64,000 nt of DNA from Canna indica (taxonomy: Eukaryota; Streptophyta; Magnoliopsida; Zingiberales; Cannaceae), in contig CP136893.1 of assembly GCA_034359265.1 (NCBI GenBank), positions 23,816,001-23,880,000 on the forward strand, written 5' to 3'. This document shows, one piece after another, positions 10,383 through 21,913 of this stretch. The notes under the pieces are model-generated. The model did no database searches, was not told where the DNA came from, and was given only the letters and a program-made list of their open reading frames with translations. Position 1 is the first letter of the stretch, and each line of letters starts with the position of its first letter. A program made the translations under genes and the position numbers.

Positions 10383-10447
10383 AACCAGAGTCAAATCCAG
10401 GTCGCTGGATTCAATGTCCTGAGTGCTAACCACTACACCATAGAACC
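10383..10447 (-). pseudogene. tRNA-Gln-like copy lacking 3' acceptor strand (class epsilon)
   Basis: The 5' acceptor, D arm and UUG are kept, with position 33 changed to A in the loop. The 3' strand is truncated. Confidence 0.65.
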
Positions 10448-10733
10448 AATCACAATGTTTTTAGAATTAATTAAGATAAAATTTCCATTGAATAAACTTA
10501 TATTTTATTTCGAATTTGTTTAAATCTTGAATAGGAAAGTGTAAATTTTCACGTTGCAATTCTATTAATTCATAATTAACTTTATCAATTAAATCATAAT
10601 TAACCTTACCTAGAAAACCAAAAAAATACAAACCTCTAATAAACACTATAATCACTAATTTGTTTTGCATGATTTTAGTCAAATAGAGATTTAATTAATT
10701 TCTTTTATAAGCATCTAATATTTAACGAGTGTC

Positions 10734-10788
10734 AAATCGAGGTCGTTGGATTCAAAGTCCTGAGTGCTAACCACTACACCATAGAATC
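10734..10788 (-). pseudogene. tRNA-Gln-like copy lacking 3' acceptor strand (class epsilon)
   Basis: Strong anticodon loop and D arm. The T arm is degraded and the 3' strand absent. Confidence 0.65.
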
Positions 10789-11559
10789 AATCACAATGTT
10801 GTTAGAATTAATTAAGATAAAAATTCCATTGAATAAACTTATATTTTATTTCGAATTTGTTTAGATCTCGAATAGGAAAGTGTAAATTTTCACATTGCAA
10901 TTCTCTTAATTCGTAATTAACTTTATCAATTAAATCATAATTAACCTTACCTAATGTCACGCGATGATCTATAGGGTCGCGTGACCGGCTAGGATACGTG
11001 ATCGTGCCCTGAAGCCTTCCATGTGCATACACAAACTATGCAGATATAATCATCCAAACTGAACTAAAATGCTACTAACGCACTATGAATGAAATAAAGA
11101 AAGTTCAAAGTTGAACTATATACTTCAAATGTTCAAAATGTAAGACTATAGGTCCAATGCAAGAATTAAATGACACTCTACACGAGTATGACTCAATCCG
11201 ACCTGTTACTTGATCGACGGTGCGGGTTTGCTCCCTCTAGCCGCGTCATGCCAACATAGCCGTACCTTACTGGTCAGACTCAGCAAAACAACATAAATAA
11301 AACCATGAGTCCATGAGGAACTTAGTGAGTGGCTCAACCGAACCTCTATTTACTTCCCAAGCAAATTAAGATAAGCATGTAAAATCTCAACAATTTCTAA
11401 GCTTAAACTAGAGTCAAATAATTATCCAATATAAGTTCATAAGTACAGGGAATCATTGTAGCCACTTGATCCAATCTGGCCTAAATTAAACAATAACAAT
11501 AATAAGAATATCTGAGTTGATCAGCAACATCTAAACATGGCGATCCGCTCACTCAAGCC

Positions 11560-11725
11560 CTTCGAACTAGGATGACCTACTAGTTCTGGCACCCAACCTG
11601 GTTGGGAATATCTCGTCCAACCTAGATCCACTCGGGTCTAACGTCAGCGTGGCTCACTAATACAATCTCAAGACCCTTGCCACTTAGGTCTAACATCAGT
11701 GTGACTCACTGATGCAATAGCTGTA
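11560..11725. repeat. Minisatellite in Gypsy 3' LTR
   Basis: Two imperfect units of about 60 bp containing GGTCTAACRTCAGYGTG and GACTCACTGATGC-like blocks. The equivalent of the repeat at 42940-43070 in the 5' LTR. Confidence 0.5.
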
Positions 11726-12652
11726 CCAACTAAAGACGCTTTTCAAACACAATACAAGTAATCTCATGTTACGCCCCTCCTAGGGTCTCCTTTAGAAAGC
11801 AGACCACAACCCAAGAGGATAACATAACCAGGGATTAGGATGACATAATAGGACCAAAAAAATAACTCATACTTATATAAATCAAAATGTAGCGAAAATA
11901 TAAAGTTCAACAATGAATAACAACTACAATTAAAACATTCCAAATGAAGGTACATAGTAGGAAATGATTTCCTCTAAATAGAAACAAGCTTCAAAAATGG
12001 GTCCCAAGGCACAAATATGAGACCCGTACCAGAGCACTCTAATAACTCTAACTCTAAAATAGCTAACTCCGAACATGTCACCCCTATGGATCCAAGGCAA
12101 AAATAAGAGAAACGTTAGCGAAAGGCTGAGTAGAATTCAACATCAATATGACAAACACCAAGGTAATAACTCAAAATGCCATGAACTCTAATATACACAA
12201 GTATACCTTTAAAATTAACTCTTTTAGCTCCACATGTATCAATGCCACCTGTATGCATTTTAATAGTAAATCAAGAGCGAAATAGACAAAAGTTCTATTG
12301 GTTTCCTCTTGCACTCTCGCACCCGAGAGTGGTTCTCCCTGTTCGCTCGTATAGGGAGAATAACTATCCAAGGAAAGCCCACAGACACTACGCAATGCCC
12401 CCACGCCGTAGCGCATCCTCTTAAATACTAGTATTTCTTGGTCATAGACTCCCTTAGGTCCATTGGGCTGTGGAAGTGTCCTCGGCCGAAGTATGAGGCT
12501 AACGGGCTGCAAATAGATCATCATAATGATTAGAGTACTAATGAATATAATAATATGTCAATGTAAATAACACTGTTATAACACTTGTACCTAATGCATA
12601 AGGTAAATAACACATATGATAATAACATTAATCTTATGAGCATATTTCTAAC

Positions 12653-13176
12653 TATAATACCCCAGTTTAGTCCCACATCGGGAGTATGTTGGATGTGGTG
12701 TTGGCTTATAAGGCTTGATGGGTGTGCTACCATCAACTTCAGTTTAAGCATTTTAATTAAGCCAATAGGTTGGCCTATGAAGTTGGTGAGTCAGCTATCC
12801 CATCAAGCGGATTGTAACAAATGGTATCAAAGCAAGATCTAGTCCTAAGCATGGTGAGGGAGCCTATGTGAGAAAGGACTGCCTAGGTGATGGGGTGGAG
12901 CCGCAACTAGGCTAGGCCTCACATGCCGCCGACTTGGGTGTGATTCTAGGCTATGTGTTAGACTCGAGTTGAGTCTTGACGAGGACGTCAAGACATAAGT
13001 GAGGGAGATTATAATACCCATATTTAGTCCCACATCGGGAGTATGTTGGATGTGGTATTGGCTTATAAGGCTTGATGGGTGTGCTACCATCAACTTCAGC
13101 TTAAGCATTTTAATTAAGCCAATAGGTTGGCCTATGAATTTGGTGGGTCAGCTGTCCCATCAAGCGAATTGTAACA
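12653..13176 (+). mobile_element. TRIM element (terminal-repeat retrotransposon in miniature)
   Basis: Two direct repeats of 167 bp each (12653-12819 and 13010-13176), starting TATAATACCC and ending GATTGTAACA or GAATTGTAACA, with the motif AGTCCCACATCGGGAG. Between them are only 190 bp: a primer-binding site 2 nt after the left repeat and a purine-rich GTGAGGGAGAT tract just before the right repeat. No coding capacity. The termini are TA...CA and not the usual TG...CA. Confidence 0.85.
12822..12833 (+). other. TRIM primer-binding site
   Basis: TGGTATCAAAGC, complementary to the 3' end of initiator tRNA-Met with one mismatch, immediately downstream of the left TRIM repeat. Confidence 0.8.
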
Positions 13177-14977
13177 AATTTGTCACGTCCCAACTCAGGG
13201 TCACGTGACCGGCCAAGGTATACGTGCCTATACCCCGAAGCCTAACCCATGCACATGCCAACATCATAAACAACAAGTAAATAACAACTTTTAATAATAA
13301 AAGAACCAAAATAGATTTTTATTTCAAAACAACAAGGTTTTAAATACATATCTCAAGTGCGGAAATAAATCGAAGAACAATAGTTCTTTTAATAAATAAA
13401 ATTGAATAAAACGTGAATGTCCCCACGGGACTACAACTCCAAATACCAAAATAAAAGTGCATGACAACCTACTACAGACTCGACTACGACCCCTAACTAG
13501 GACTGCTATGAGATCATGTGACTCCTCTTCCCTCCAGCTACTCCAAGTGCTCCAGCCCACCTCACGGGTCAGGCTCTGCAAAACAAAATAAAACAACGAC
13601 AACGGGTGAGTTCAAAGAACTCAGTGAGCAGTTTTACCAACCCTCACAAATCAACATCGCAGAGATAACAAGAATATGTCTATCTCAATAGAGGCAATGT
13701 CACAAAGGTGTGACTAGCTACCAGGCCAACAGGCCACCCATGCCCACGACATCTAGCTTTCAAAGAGGTGCATCAGGCCGAAGCCCTACCATGCCCGAAG
13801 GCAACATCACCTAAAAATGTGCATCAGGTCGAGCCCTACCATGCCCAAAGGCAACATCACCATCACAGAGGTGCATCGGGTCAAAGCCCTACCATGCCCA
13901 AAGGCAACATCACAATCAACGAGGTGCATCGGGTCGAATCCCTACCATACATAGATGCAACATCACCATTAAGAGGTGCATCAGGTCGAATCCCTACCAT
14001 ATTTAGTCACACATCGGGAGTATATTGGATGTGGTATTGGCTTATAAGGCTTGATGGGTGTGCTACCATCAACTTCAGCTTAAGCATTTTAATTAAGCCA
14101 ATAGGTTGGCCTATGAAGTTGGTGGGTCAGCTATCCCATCAAGCGAATTGTAACAAATTTGTCACGTCCCAACTCAGGGTCACGTGACCGGCCAAGGTAT
14201 ACGTGCCTATACCCCGAAGCCTAACCCATGCACATGCCAACATCATAAACAACAAGTAAATAACAACTTTTAATAATAAAAGAACCAAAATAGATTTTTA
14301 TTTCAAAACAACAAGGTTTTAAATACATATCTCAAGTGCGGAAATAAATCGAAGAACAATAGTTCTTTTAATAAATAAAATTGAATAAAACGTGAATGTC
14401 CCCACGGGACTACAACTCCAAATACCAAAATAAAAGTGCATGACAACCTACTACAGACTCGACTACGACCCCTAACTAGGATTGCTATGAGATCATGTGA
14501 CTCCTCTGCCCTCCAGCTGCTCCAAGTGCTCCAGCCCACCTCACGGGTCAGGCTCTGCAAAACAAAACAAAACAACGACAATAGGTGAGTTCAAAGAACT
14601 CAGTGAGCAGTTTTACCAACCCTCACAAATCAACATCGCAGAGATAACAAGAATATGTCTATCTCAATAGAAGCAATGTCACAAAGGTGTGACTAGCTAC
14701 CAGGCCAACAGGCCACCCATGCCCACGGCATCTAGCTTTCAAAGAGGCGCATTAGGCCGAAGCCCTACCATGCCCGAAGGCAACGTCACCTAAAAATGTG
14801 CATCAGGTCTAGCCCTACCATGCCCAAAGGCAACATCACCATCACAGAGGTGCATCGGGTCAAAGCCCTACCATGCCCAAAGGCAACATCACCATCAATG
14901 AGGTGCATCGGGTCGAATCCCTACAATACATAGATGCAACACCACCATCAAGAGGTGCATCAGGTCGAATCCCTACC
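13020..14977. repeat. 979-bp tandem duplication
   Basis: 13020-13998 and 13999-14977 are near-identical. The unit joins the right TRIM repeat to the first ~820 bp of the following solo LTR. The junction lies at CCTACCAT|ATTTAGT with CAT microhomology. The copies differ by scattered substitutions, so the event is not very recent. Confidence 0.85.
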
Positions 14978-15060
14978 ATGCCCAAAGGCAACATCACCAT
15001 CAAGAGGTGTATCGGGTCGAATCCCTACCATGCCTAAAGGTAACCGCGCACATATCAGGA
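13750..15060. repeat. Minisatellite in LTR
   Basis: Repeated units of about 50 bp containing GGTGCATCGGGTCGAATCC, TACCATGCCCAAAGGCAAC and ATCACCATCA, partly doubled by the 979-bp duplication. Confidence 0.7.
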
Positions 15061-16747
15061 TAATCGGGGGCCCTCCGAATTTATCCTGCAGGTTGGGAAT
15101 TTACATCCATCCACACGGGCGTAGCCTGTAACCCGGCTCCTAAATGAGCCGCTCTGCCATTCCCAAGGATATGGCGCATCAAGACCTAAGTCAAGATTCT
15201 CCTATGGTGTCCTCACTATGAAGCGTCTCAACACTTCAAACCCGACCATTATTCCTTAGACTCGCAACATCATGAACCCGTGTGGTTTTATTTCATGAAT
15301 ACCTTGTAAGTTGGTTCATAACAAATTATGCTCACCCTTAGACCCAATTTTAATTATAGAATTAAAATCTAGATCATCTCAATTAGGGTTTTGTTTTAGA
15401 GTTTTGTTTTAGGGTTTTGTTTTGCCAAGAAGTGCTGTGTATAACCCGAATCTACTCTTGAAAGTATGTCCTATGTTTCCAAACTATGTTTTCTGGTCAA
15501 ACCGATAGGTTACACGACTATAATTAGAGATCAAATCACATAATAACAGAGAAATCAAAAATCAGCCCAGATTCAATAAACAGCACATAAATTTCAGAAA
15601 GCTGAAATTTCCAGCACATCAAGGAATAAAATTCGAATTTTGCAGAATTAAATCCCCAAATTTCTAACATCACATATTCAAGTCATCATGCCAATCATGC
15701 ATGAAATCTCATAATTTTTACTAAATAAAAACTAGTATATATAACAAGAATCCCTTAATCAATAATCAAGCATTACGATCAAGAACCCCCTTCTCAAGAA
15801 TCCTTAATTAGTCATTATCAAGATCTTAATCCTACCACATGATTTCCACCCAAAATCACAGATTTAATCCTAAGCATGCAATCCACAAATCAAGAAACCA
15901 AATTGGAAGAATAAATCATGATTTGCACATCAAGAAAACATGGCAAGAACTCGAAGAAAATTCAAGAACAAGGCATAAATACCGAGCTGTCACGAAAGAC
16001 TTTCAAAAAAATCCGATTAAAATCCCTTAGAGAGAGGGTAAACCACTCACCTTAATTTGGAAATATATTAGGAAAGAAATCCTGGACGACGGCCTCGAAT
16101 CCGGCTTCAAAAGGCCGATGGCTCAACCCAAAAAAATAGCTCCAAGGGGAAAGAAGAGAGGGAGAGGAAGCAGGCGGCTCGACTCGGCTCGGCTCGGCTC
16201 CAAAGAGAAAGAAGGAAGAGAGGAAGTGGAAGAAGAATCTGGCGGCTCGGCTCGGCTCTGGGTGGCTGCGGCTCCAAGGAGAAAAGGAAAAGGGGGCTGG
16301 CGGCTTGGCTTGGCTTGACTTGACTGCTAACTTCCTTTCTCAACTTTTTAGGTGGCTCCAAAATAGGGGGGGGTTTTATACACCCTCCTCAACCCTAAGC
16401 CCTTACACCCTTAATTCACAACCCGCATCCACCTTAAGCCAAAACCAAAACCCGCTAACCCGATAGACTTAAATAATTTAATTAATCTCATTCTAATAAA
16501 TCACGAATAATTAATTAAATACCCATATGAACATAATTAGCAATTATGCGCACATAACACGAAATTAAATACTCTCAACTACCCAAGCCTAAAAATTTAT
16601 AAATTTATAAATTTATATTCTACTTACTCGAGCTCGCAAGCTCGTTCTGGACCACGAGTCGACTCGACTCGACCACGAACTAGTTCGCTAGGCTGACAAA
16701 TATACATAAAAGGAAAAATAATAAATTTAAATATCTGGGATATTACA
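14160..16747 (-). mobile_element. Solo LTR (2.6 kb)
   Basis: Runs from TGTCACGTCCC to GGGATATTACA on the plus strand, so TGTAATATCCC...GGGACGTGACA in minus orientation. The right flank CTAAC (16748-16752) matches the sequence left of the TRIM (12648-12652). The left LTR end directly abuts a TRIM repeat, and an extra partial copy lies at 13181-13998 because of the tandem duplication. Confidence 0.75.
14555..16050 (-). other. Intron-like segment within the LTR
   Basis: Minus-strand donor AAG|GTGAGTGGTTT at 16050 and acceptor TTTGTTTTGCAG|AGCC at 14555, 1496 nt apart, enclosing a minisatellite. Splicing is inferred. Confidence 0.42.
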
Positions 16748-17023
16748 CTAACACATGCCATGTACAATATTATCAACATAATAATACCAATGTTATCATA
16801 GTTATATCATCTAAATGAGCACTACATGTCATGGTTCCAAAAATTATGCAAGGAATTGCTAAGGATAATACCGAATCAAGCATCAATAAATAATAGCACA
16901 ATAAGAAAAAATGTCACATATTATAGGGTCCATAGGAGCCTATGAGAGGATCTACTAACAATTAACAACTTTAAGCTCTAATCTCAAAATACTAATAAAA
17001 TATACTTAGCACGGAAAATGAAG

Positions 17024-17473
17024 CACTAAACCCCATATGTATGTCATCGGAAATTACTGACGAAAATGTTGTCGGAGACACGCCGATAAATACTAACAAA
17101 ATTTAGTCGGTAAGTCGTCAGTAATTACGGACCACTTTCTGAATAGAATATGGTAGGAAAGTAGTTGGTAATTATCGATAACGTTTTTGACAATTTTTAT
17201 AGTCGGTAATTACTGAGGAGCTACCGATGAAACTTTTGTCAATAGTTACCGAGGAACTACTGACAACTTTTTGATTACGATCATGGTCGATAATTACCGA
17301 CAATATTTTTTGTCGATAAACTATCTGTACTCATTTCGACCAAGGTTTTACCGACGCAAATTTTGGTCTTGGAAACTAGTCGAAATATGGTTGGTAAATC
17401 AATATTTCCGACAAACTTTCGACCACTTTTTGACAACAATGGCCGTCTAAAATTACTACATTTCTTATAGTGT
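17024..17473. mobile_element. CACTA-like transposon remnant
   Basis: Dense subterminal repeats in both orientations (GTCGGTAATTAC, TACCGACAA, AATTACCGA). The right end reads ATTTCTTATAGTG, so CACTATAAGAAAT in reverse, the typical CACTA terminus. A CACTA at 17024 may be the left end, but no 3-bp duplication is visible, so the left limit is uncertain. No transposase. Confidence 0.6.
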
Positions 17474-17849
17474 ACTGTTCACATGATACATATTTCATTT
17501 GGAAAATCTGACTTCATCGATGAATCTAGAACATCGATTACATGAAAGTTCATATATAATATGTCAAAATCCGAGTTAGGGAAGCCCCTAAAATTAATTT
17601 TTGAAAACTACACAACTACTATATAAATCAAATACCAATAAGTCAATATAACACTGATATTTTATTTATATCGATTTATAATACTGTTATAAACACATAA
17701 AACTTACACCTAACTCTAACCTTTAACTCAACTCGGTATCAAAACACTGATATAATATATATAACATCCAATTTTTAAACTTGATATAAATACTAAATTA
17801 ACACTGTTATAATCAATATATCACCGTTACAAGTTTGTAACGGTAACAA

Positions 17850-18265
17850 ATGGGTGGGGGAAGTTAGGGCTTCCCCTTCCCAAAATTGAGCCGGTGGTGT
17901 CACCACCGACGGAGGGGCTCGGGGCGGCAGGCACCGCCGCCATCTTTCGCCTCCTCGGGCGGTGATTGCCGCTCCAAGGAGCTGCGACCAACATCGCCCC
18001 ACCCTAGGTGGTGCTGCGCCGCGTGCCCAGCACACCCCGAGTGGCCGTCCCCGACGGGGTGGCTGGCACCGACTAGGACACCGTCCGCCTCGAGACGGTG
18101 GACGTCGTTCACTAACAGACGCCGCCTCGCCCCCATGTGGGAGGGCCGGCTCTGGTCGGCTCCCCTGGGCACCGCTTGCCAGATTTGGGTGCCGCTTGCC
18201 CAGATCTGGGGCGGTCCGGTGGTACAGTGGCTGCCGTCGGACTCGGGTACATGATCGGCCCAAAT
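17850..18265. other. GC-rich segment of unknown origin
   Basis: A stretch of strongly GC-rich sequence in an otherwise AT-rich region. It holds overlapping open frames on both strands (up to 188 codons on the minus strand, 17793-18359) with arginine/proline-rich compositionally driven translations. I recognise no domain. It may be the 5' untranslated part of the enclosing LTR or a captured gene fragment. Confidence 0.4.
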
Positions 18266-18899
18266 ACTCTACCGGCATTTCCAAAGATAGGTAGGTTCGT
18301 CGGAAAAACACAGATCGCCGAGAAAGAATACCATAAATAGCAAAATTTGAAAACAACAATTATATAACACCAAGATCCTCTTATTCCTCCGATGTACCCT
18401 ACAATAAGGACCTACAAGACGGGAAAGAATCCTACCTCGAAACGCAAATCCCTTGGACTCCGCACGTTCCACCTCCGCACTCTCCGTCTCCGCTCGTCAC
18501 GCTCCGCCTCGATCTGAAAACACCGCTCTCAAAGACATCAAAACTAGGGTTGAGTGAACGGGTATTATTTATAGCGAGTGAGACATGACCATTTTACAAC
18601 AATGCACGTCAACATCAAAAACTCCAAGATAGCCCCAATATATATATATAATTCGGAATTAAATAACTAAATAAATAAATGATGCGGATATAACATCTCA
18701 TTACACAATGCACACAAATATTCCACATATTTATCATCATCAAGCTGAGGTATGCGCCCAACCCGGCCTCCCTTGGGCACTAACATCTCGTTTCACACGT
18801 TCTCACACATGAGAAGTTATACTGTAATATATACTACTTCAGCATACTAGATTATTTCACCACAAAACCATCATTCCTATCATGAAAATATAAATTTGA

Positions 18900-19170
18900 G
18901 CCTATGACAAGTATTTCCAGCCTATACATGACACTTACAGCATATATTTGATAAATACAACATATATGTGACAAATACAGCATATATTTGATAATTCAGC
19001 ATACTATAATTAATTCCAGCAATTAAAAATAATCCCAGCACTTTAAAATAAATTCAGCACGACTACCAATAATTCCATCATGTATTTATATACTATTTCA
19101 GCATGTATAAATCCCAAAATAGTATGTATACATCTCGAAACAGCATGTATAAATCCCATTTCAGCAAACT
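18900..19170. repeat. Degenerate short tandem repeats in LTR
   Basis: Repeated AGCATATATTTGATAA and CAGCATGTATAAATCCC units. The same stretch occurs in the partner LTR at 43370-43620. Confidence 0.6.
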
Positions 19171-20143
19171 ATAAAATACACGAGAAATTCCAGCAAATGA
19201 AGATAAAATCCTTGCCTAAGTATATAATTTCATATTCGTGTGTATTTATAACAAAAATAAATTCTAGCACATAACTTCACATCGCAACAAATGCAGTCTT
19301 ACTAAATCATGATTTCTACTAAATGCCGAGCCTCGAGCTTCCCCACTCGGCCGACCCTAAGGACTTAGAAAAGTCCTAGGGTAGTCAGCCTTTGGCCCTA
19401 CCCAATAACAAACAATATGTTACATATATTTTAGGGAATTAAATCGACCTAAAGTTTATCCAACGTTGGGGTATTGTCGACAAAAGTTTCCTCTCCACTT
19501 CCTTCCATTTGGCTGGCCCTAAGGACTTAGGGAAATCGTATACTCGGCGCACCACACAAATTACCTATCAGAGGTTAAACACATACGAGTTGCTAATGAA
19601 CCATGAATGAAGCCAAGTAATTGGGAAAATTTTGGCATGATCTATCCCAAATTTTATATAGTCGGCTGGCCCTAATACATCAAGAAACCAATCACTCACC
19701 TCTTTAGGAAGAGAATGAAGGGAAGATGAAGAAGGAGAGGACTCCGTGGCTCCGATCTCCAACGACGGCAAGAATCGCTAGCCGAAAGTGGCGTCGTCCC
19801 TTTCTTCCCCCTTGCTACCTCGGCGTGTGTGCGATTGTACCCAAGTCGTACGGTTGGCTGAGGTAGCAATATATATTTTTGACTAAATTACCCCTCCTAA
19901 CGTAAGCTAATGCAATAGGCTCATATCACATCCGAATTGAGTTCCGGTTGAACCCTCGGACTCGGCTTGAGCTTGACATGAACTTCAACAATAAAGTAAT
20001 TCAAAGATTAACAATTTTTATATGTGCATTCGATCATACCTTAATTCATGCCTTTCGGCAATTTGCTCGGCCCATTCCGGCGCTCCTCAGTATGAAACCG
20101 CTAAAATAAAGATAAAATTCCATTAAATTTTTTGGGTATTACA

Positions 20144-20158
20144 ATATTCTCCCCTTAA
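20144..20158 (-). other. Gypsy polypurine tract
   Basis: Minus-strand CTTAAGGGGAGAATAT immediately before the LTR start TGTAATACCC. Confidence 0.8.
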
Positions 20159-20199
20159 GAAAAATTTGTCCTCGAATTTTAGCAAAATTAATAAGAGAC

Positions 20200-21233
20200 T
20201 TACCAAATCCTCAAATATAGAGGGGTATCTTTCCCTCATATCCCGCTTTACCTCCCAGGTAGCCTCCTACATTGAATGGTGCTCCTACCTAACCTTCATC
20301 AAGGGAATCTCCTTGGATCTCAACTTTTTGATCTACCTCTACGGGCCTCTCCTTGTATGAGACTGTCGTGTCCACCTCAACAGCGGTAGATTTGATCACA
20401 TGAGACTCATCTCGGATATACCGCTTCAACATGGATACATTGAAAACATGGTGAACTTTGTCCATATTGGGAGGCAAGGCCGGCCAGCTCATACGCCACA
20501 ACGCCACTCCTCTTGAGAATAGAGAATGACCAAATGAACCTGGGGTTTAATTTTCCCTTCTTCCCAAATCTAACTACCCCTTTCATACAGAGCTTCAAAG
20601 GGAACCATCCCAATACTACTCTGATAGCTATTGTAAGCAAATTCAATTAAGGGTAGATGCTTCTCCCAACCATCCTCCAAATCCAACATATAGGCACTCA
20701 GCATATCCTCTAATGTTTGGATAGTCCTTTTCGACTTCCCATTGGTCTACGGGTGGAACGCAATGCTAAACCGTACATGAGTACCCAGGGCCTCCTGTAA
20801 CGACTGCCAAAATTAAGCAGTAAACTGGGTACCCCGATCAAAGATGAGCATAATAGGGATACCATGATACGCCACAATCAAGTCCAGGAACAACTTGCCA
20901 TACTGCATGGCTGAAAAAGTCATCTTGACTAGTATGAAATGTGCCGACTTGGTCAACCGATCCACCACAACCCAAATAGAATCATTCCCCTTTTTCGACC
21001 TCGGCAGCCCGATCACAAAGTCCATAGTTATCTTTTCCCACTTCCACTACGGCACCTCCATATTCTGCAGCAGCCCAAGTGGCTTCAAATGTACGACCAT
21101 CACCTGCTGGCAGACCGAACACTTCGATACAAACTCAACCACCTCCCTCTTTATTCCTCTCCACAAATAATGATGCCTCAGATCTTGGTACATTTTTATG
21201 GCCCCCAGATGCATAGTGTAAGTGGAACAGTGG
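20200..21233 (-). pseudogene. Gypsy integrase and chromodomain-like tail (broken)
   Basis: Minus-strand frames give, in order, an integrase zinc-binding region (HHYLWRGIKREV followed by CSVCQQV), a core with MDFVIGLPRSKKGND and DRGTQFTA (two of the catalytic acidic positions), then a C-terminal part with VHHVFNVSMLKRYI and EATWEVKRDMRERYP, as in Tekay/Del-type polyproteins. Frames are broken by stops and at least one frameshift (two overlapping frames near 20407-20507). The upstream part of pol lies beyond 38929 because a Sirevirus inserted here. Confidence 0.85.
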
Positions 21234-21913
21234 GCCATTGTTGGGTGAATGTCCATTCTAGAAGGGGGGTTGAATAGTGTGTATGTACTTTTACGTTTAA
21301 TTGAATTCTTTTCAATTTTAATCAACTCAACTACCTGATTCAAGTTTCTTGATTCTTAGTGCGACTAGAGGCAATTACAATTAAATCGAGCACAAGTAAG
21401 AATTAAATGGAGCAATCAATATAACAATGCAAATACAAAATATATAGTGGTTCGGCCAAACCCGCCTACTACACTACTTTGGCTTCTCACCAAGGATTTC
21501 TCACCTTAACACTTTATAGATTGATAGTTTTTCTAAAAATATAATGAGGACTTATCCCTCAACCCTAGAGCTGGGCCTCAACACCTATTATTTAGGAAAA
21601 ACAACAATCTACAATACACCAAGGTGTTTACACGCACACCTTACAAACTACCCTTAAAATCGATACAAAGCAATAGGAAAACAATATTAATAGAGCTTAA
21701 ATATAAAGACAAACTTGATGAAGCTCCAACGAGTCTCCTTCGAGCACTTCTAGGCTTCGAGTATGAATTTCTCGGTGAAATCAACGCTTGATGAAGTGAG
21801 GAGGGATTTGGGCACAAGATCAACTCTTTTAGGCTAAAAAACTCTTAGGATGGACTCTATGAAGATCAAGAGATCGAGGTGGGGAGGCTGTTATAAGACT
21901 CTTATTTATAACT

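Larger units (their letters stand above)
4281..10954 (-). repeat. tRNA-Gln satellite array, block 2 (with higher-order repeats)
   Basis: Twenty-three tRNA-derived copies in tandem. Four diagnostic classes recur in the order beta, gamma, delta, alpha between about 4877 and 8862. Equivalent copies are about 1140-1360 bp apart, for example beta at 4877, 6238, 7378 and 8534. The block ends at 10954, where the Gypsy element is inserted (target CCTAA). Confidence 0.9.
11767..18695 (-). mobile_element. LTR (probably solo) inserted in Gypsy 3' LTR
   Basis: Plus-strand ends are TGTTACGCCCC and GATATAACA, flanked by the perfect duplication TCTCA (11762-11766 and 18696-18700). In the empty site, the Gypsy 5' LTR reads straight through (GTAATCTCATTACAC near 43130). 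Without the inner insertion 12653-16747 it is about 2.8 kb, with a CACTA-like remnant and a GC-rich segment but no retrotransposon domains. Confidence 0.75.
10955..20143 (-). mobile_element. Gypsy 3' LTR, interrupted
   Basis: The two ends (10955-11766 and 18701-20143) together align with the 5' LTR at 42270-44507: both have GATCTA.AGGGTCGCGTGACC near one end and GGGTATTACA at the other. Without the insertion it is about 2255 bp, against 2238 bp for its partner. The junction is a TCTCA duplication. Confidence 0.85.

Noticed and set aside
12653..13176. Cassandra-type TRIM carrying a 5S rRNA sequence
   Set aside because: The terminal repeats are only 167 bp and show no 5S rRNA-like promoter sequence.
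16107..16361. Frames around GGCTCGGCTCGG repeats
   Set aside because: Low-complexity sequence in the LTR leader read on both strands. No protein signature.
17793..18359. A 188-codon protein gene on the minus strand
   Set aside because: The frame follows the GC-rich composition, overlaps other long frames on both strands, has no domain and lies inside an LTR.
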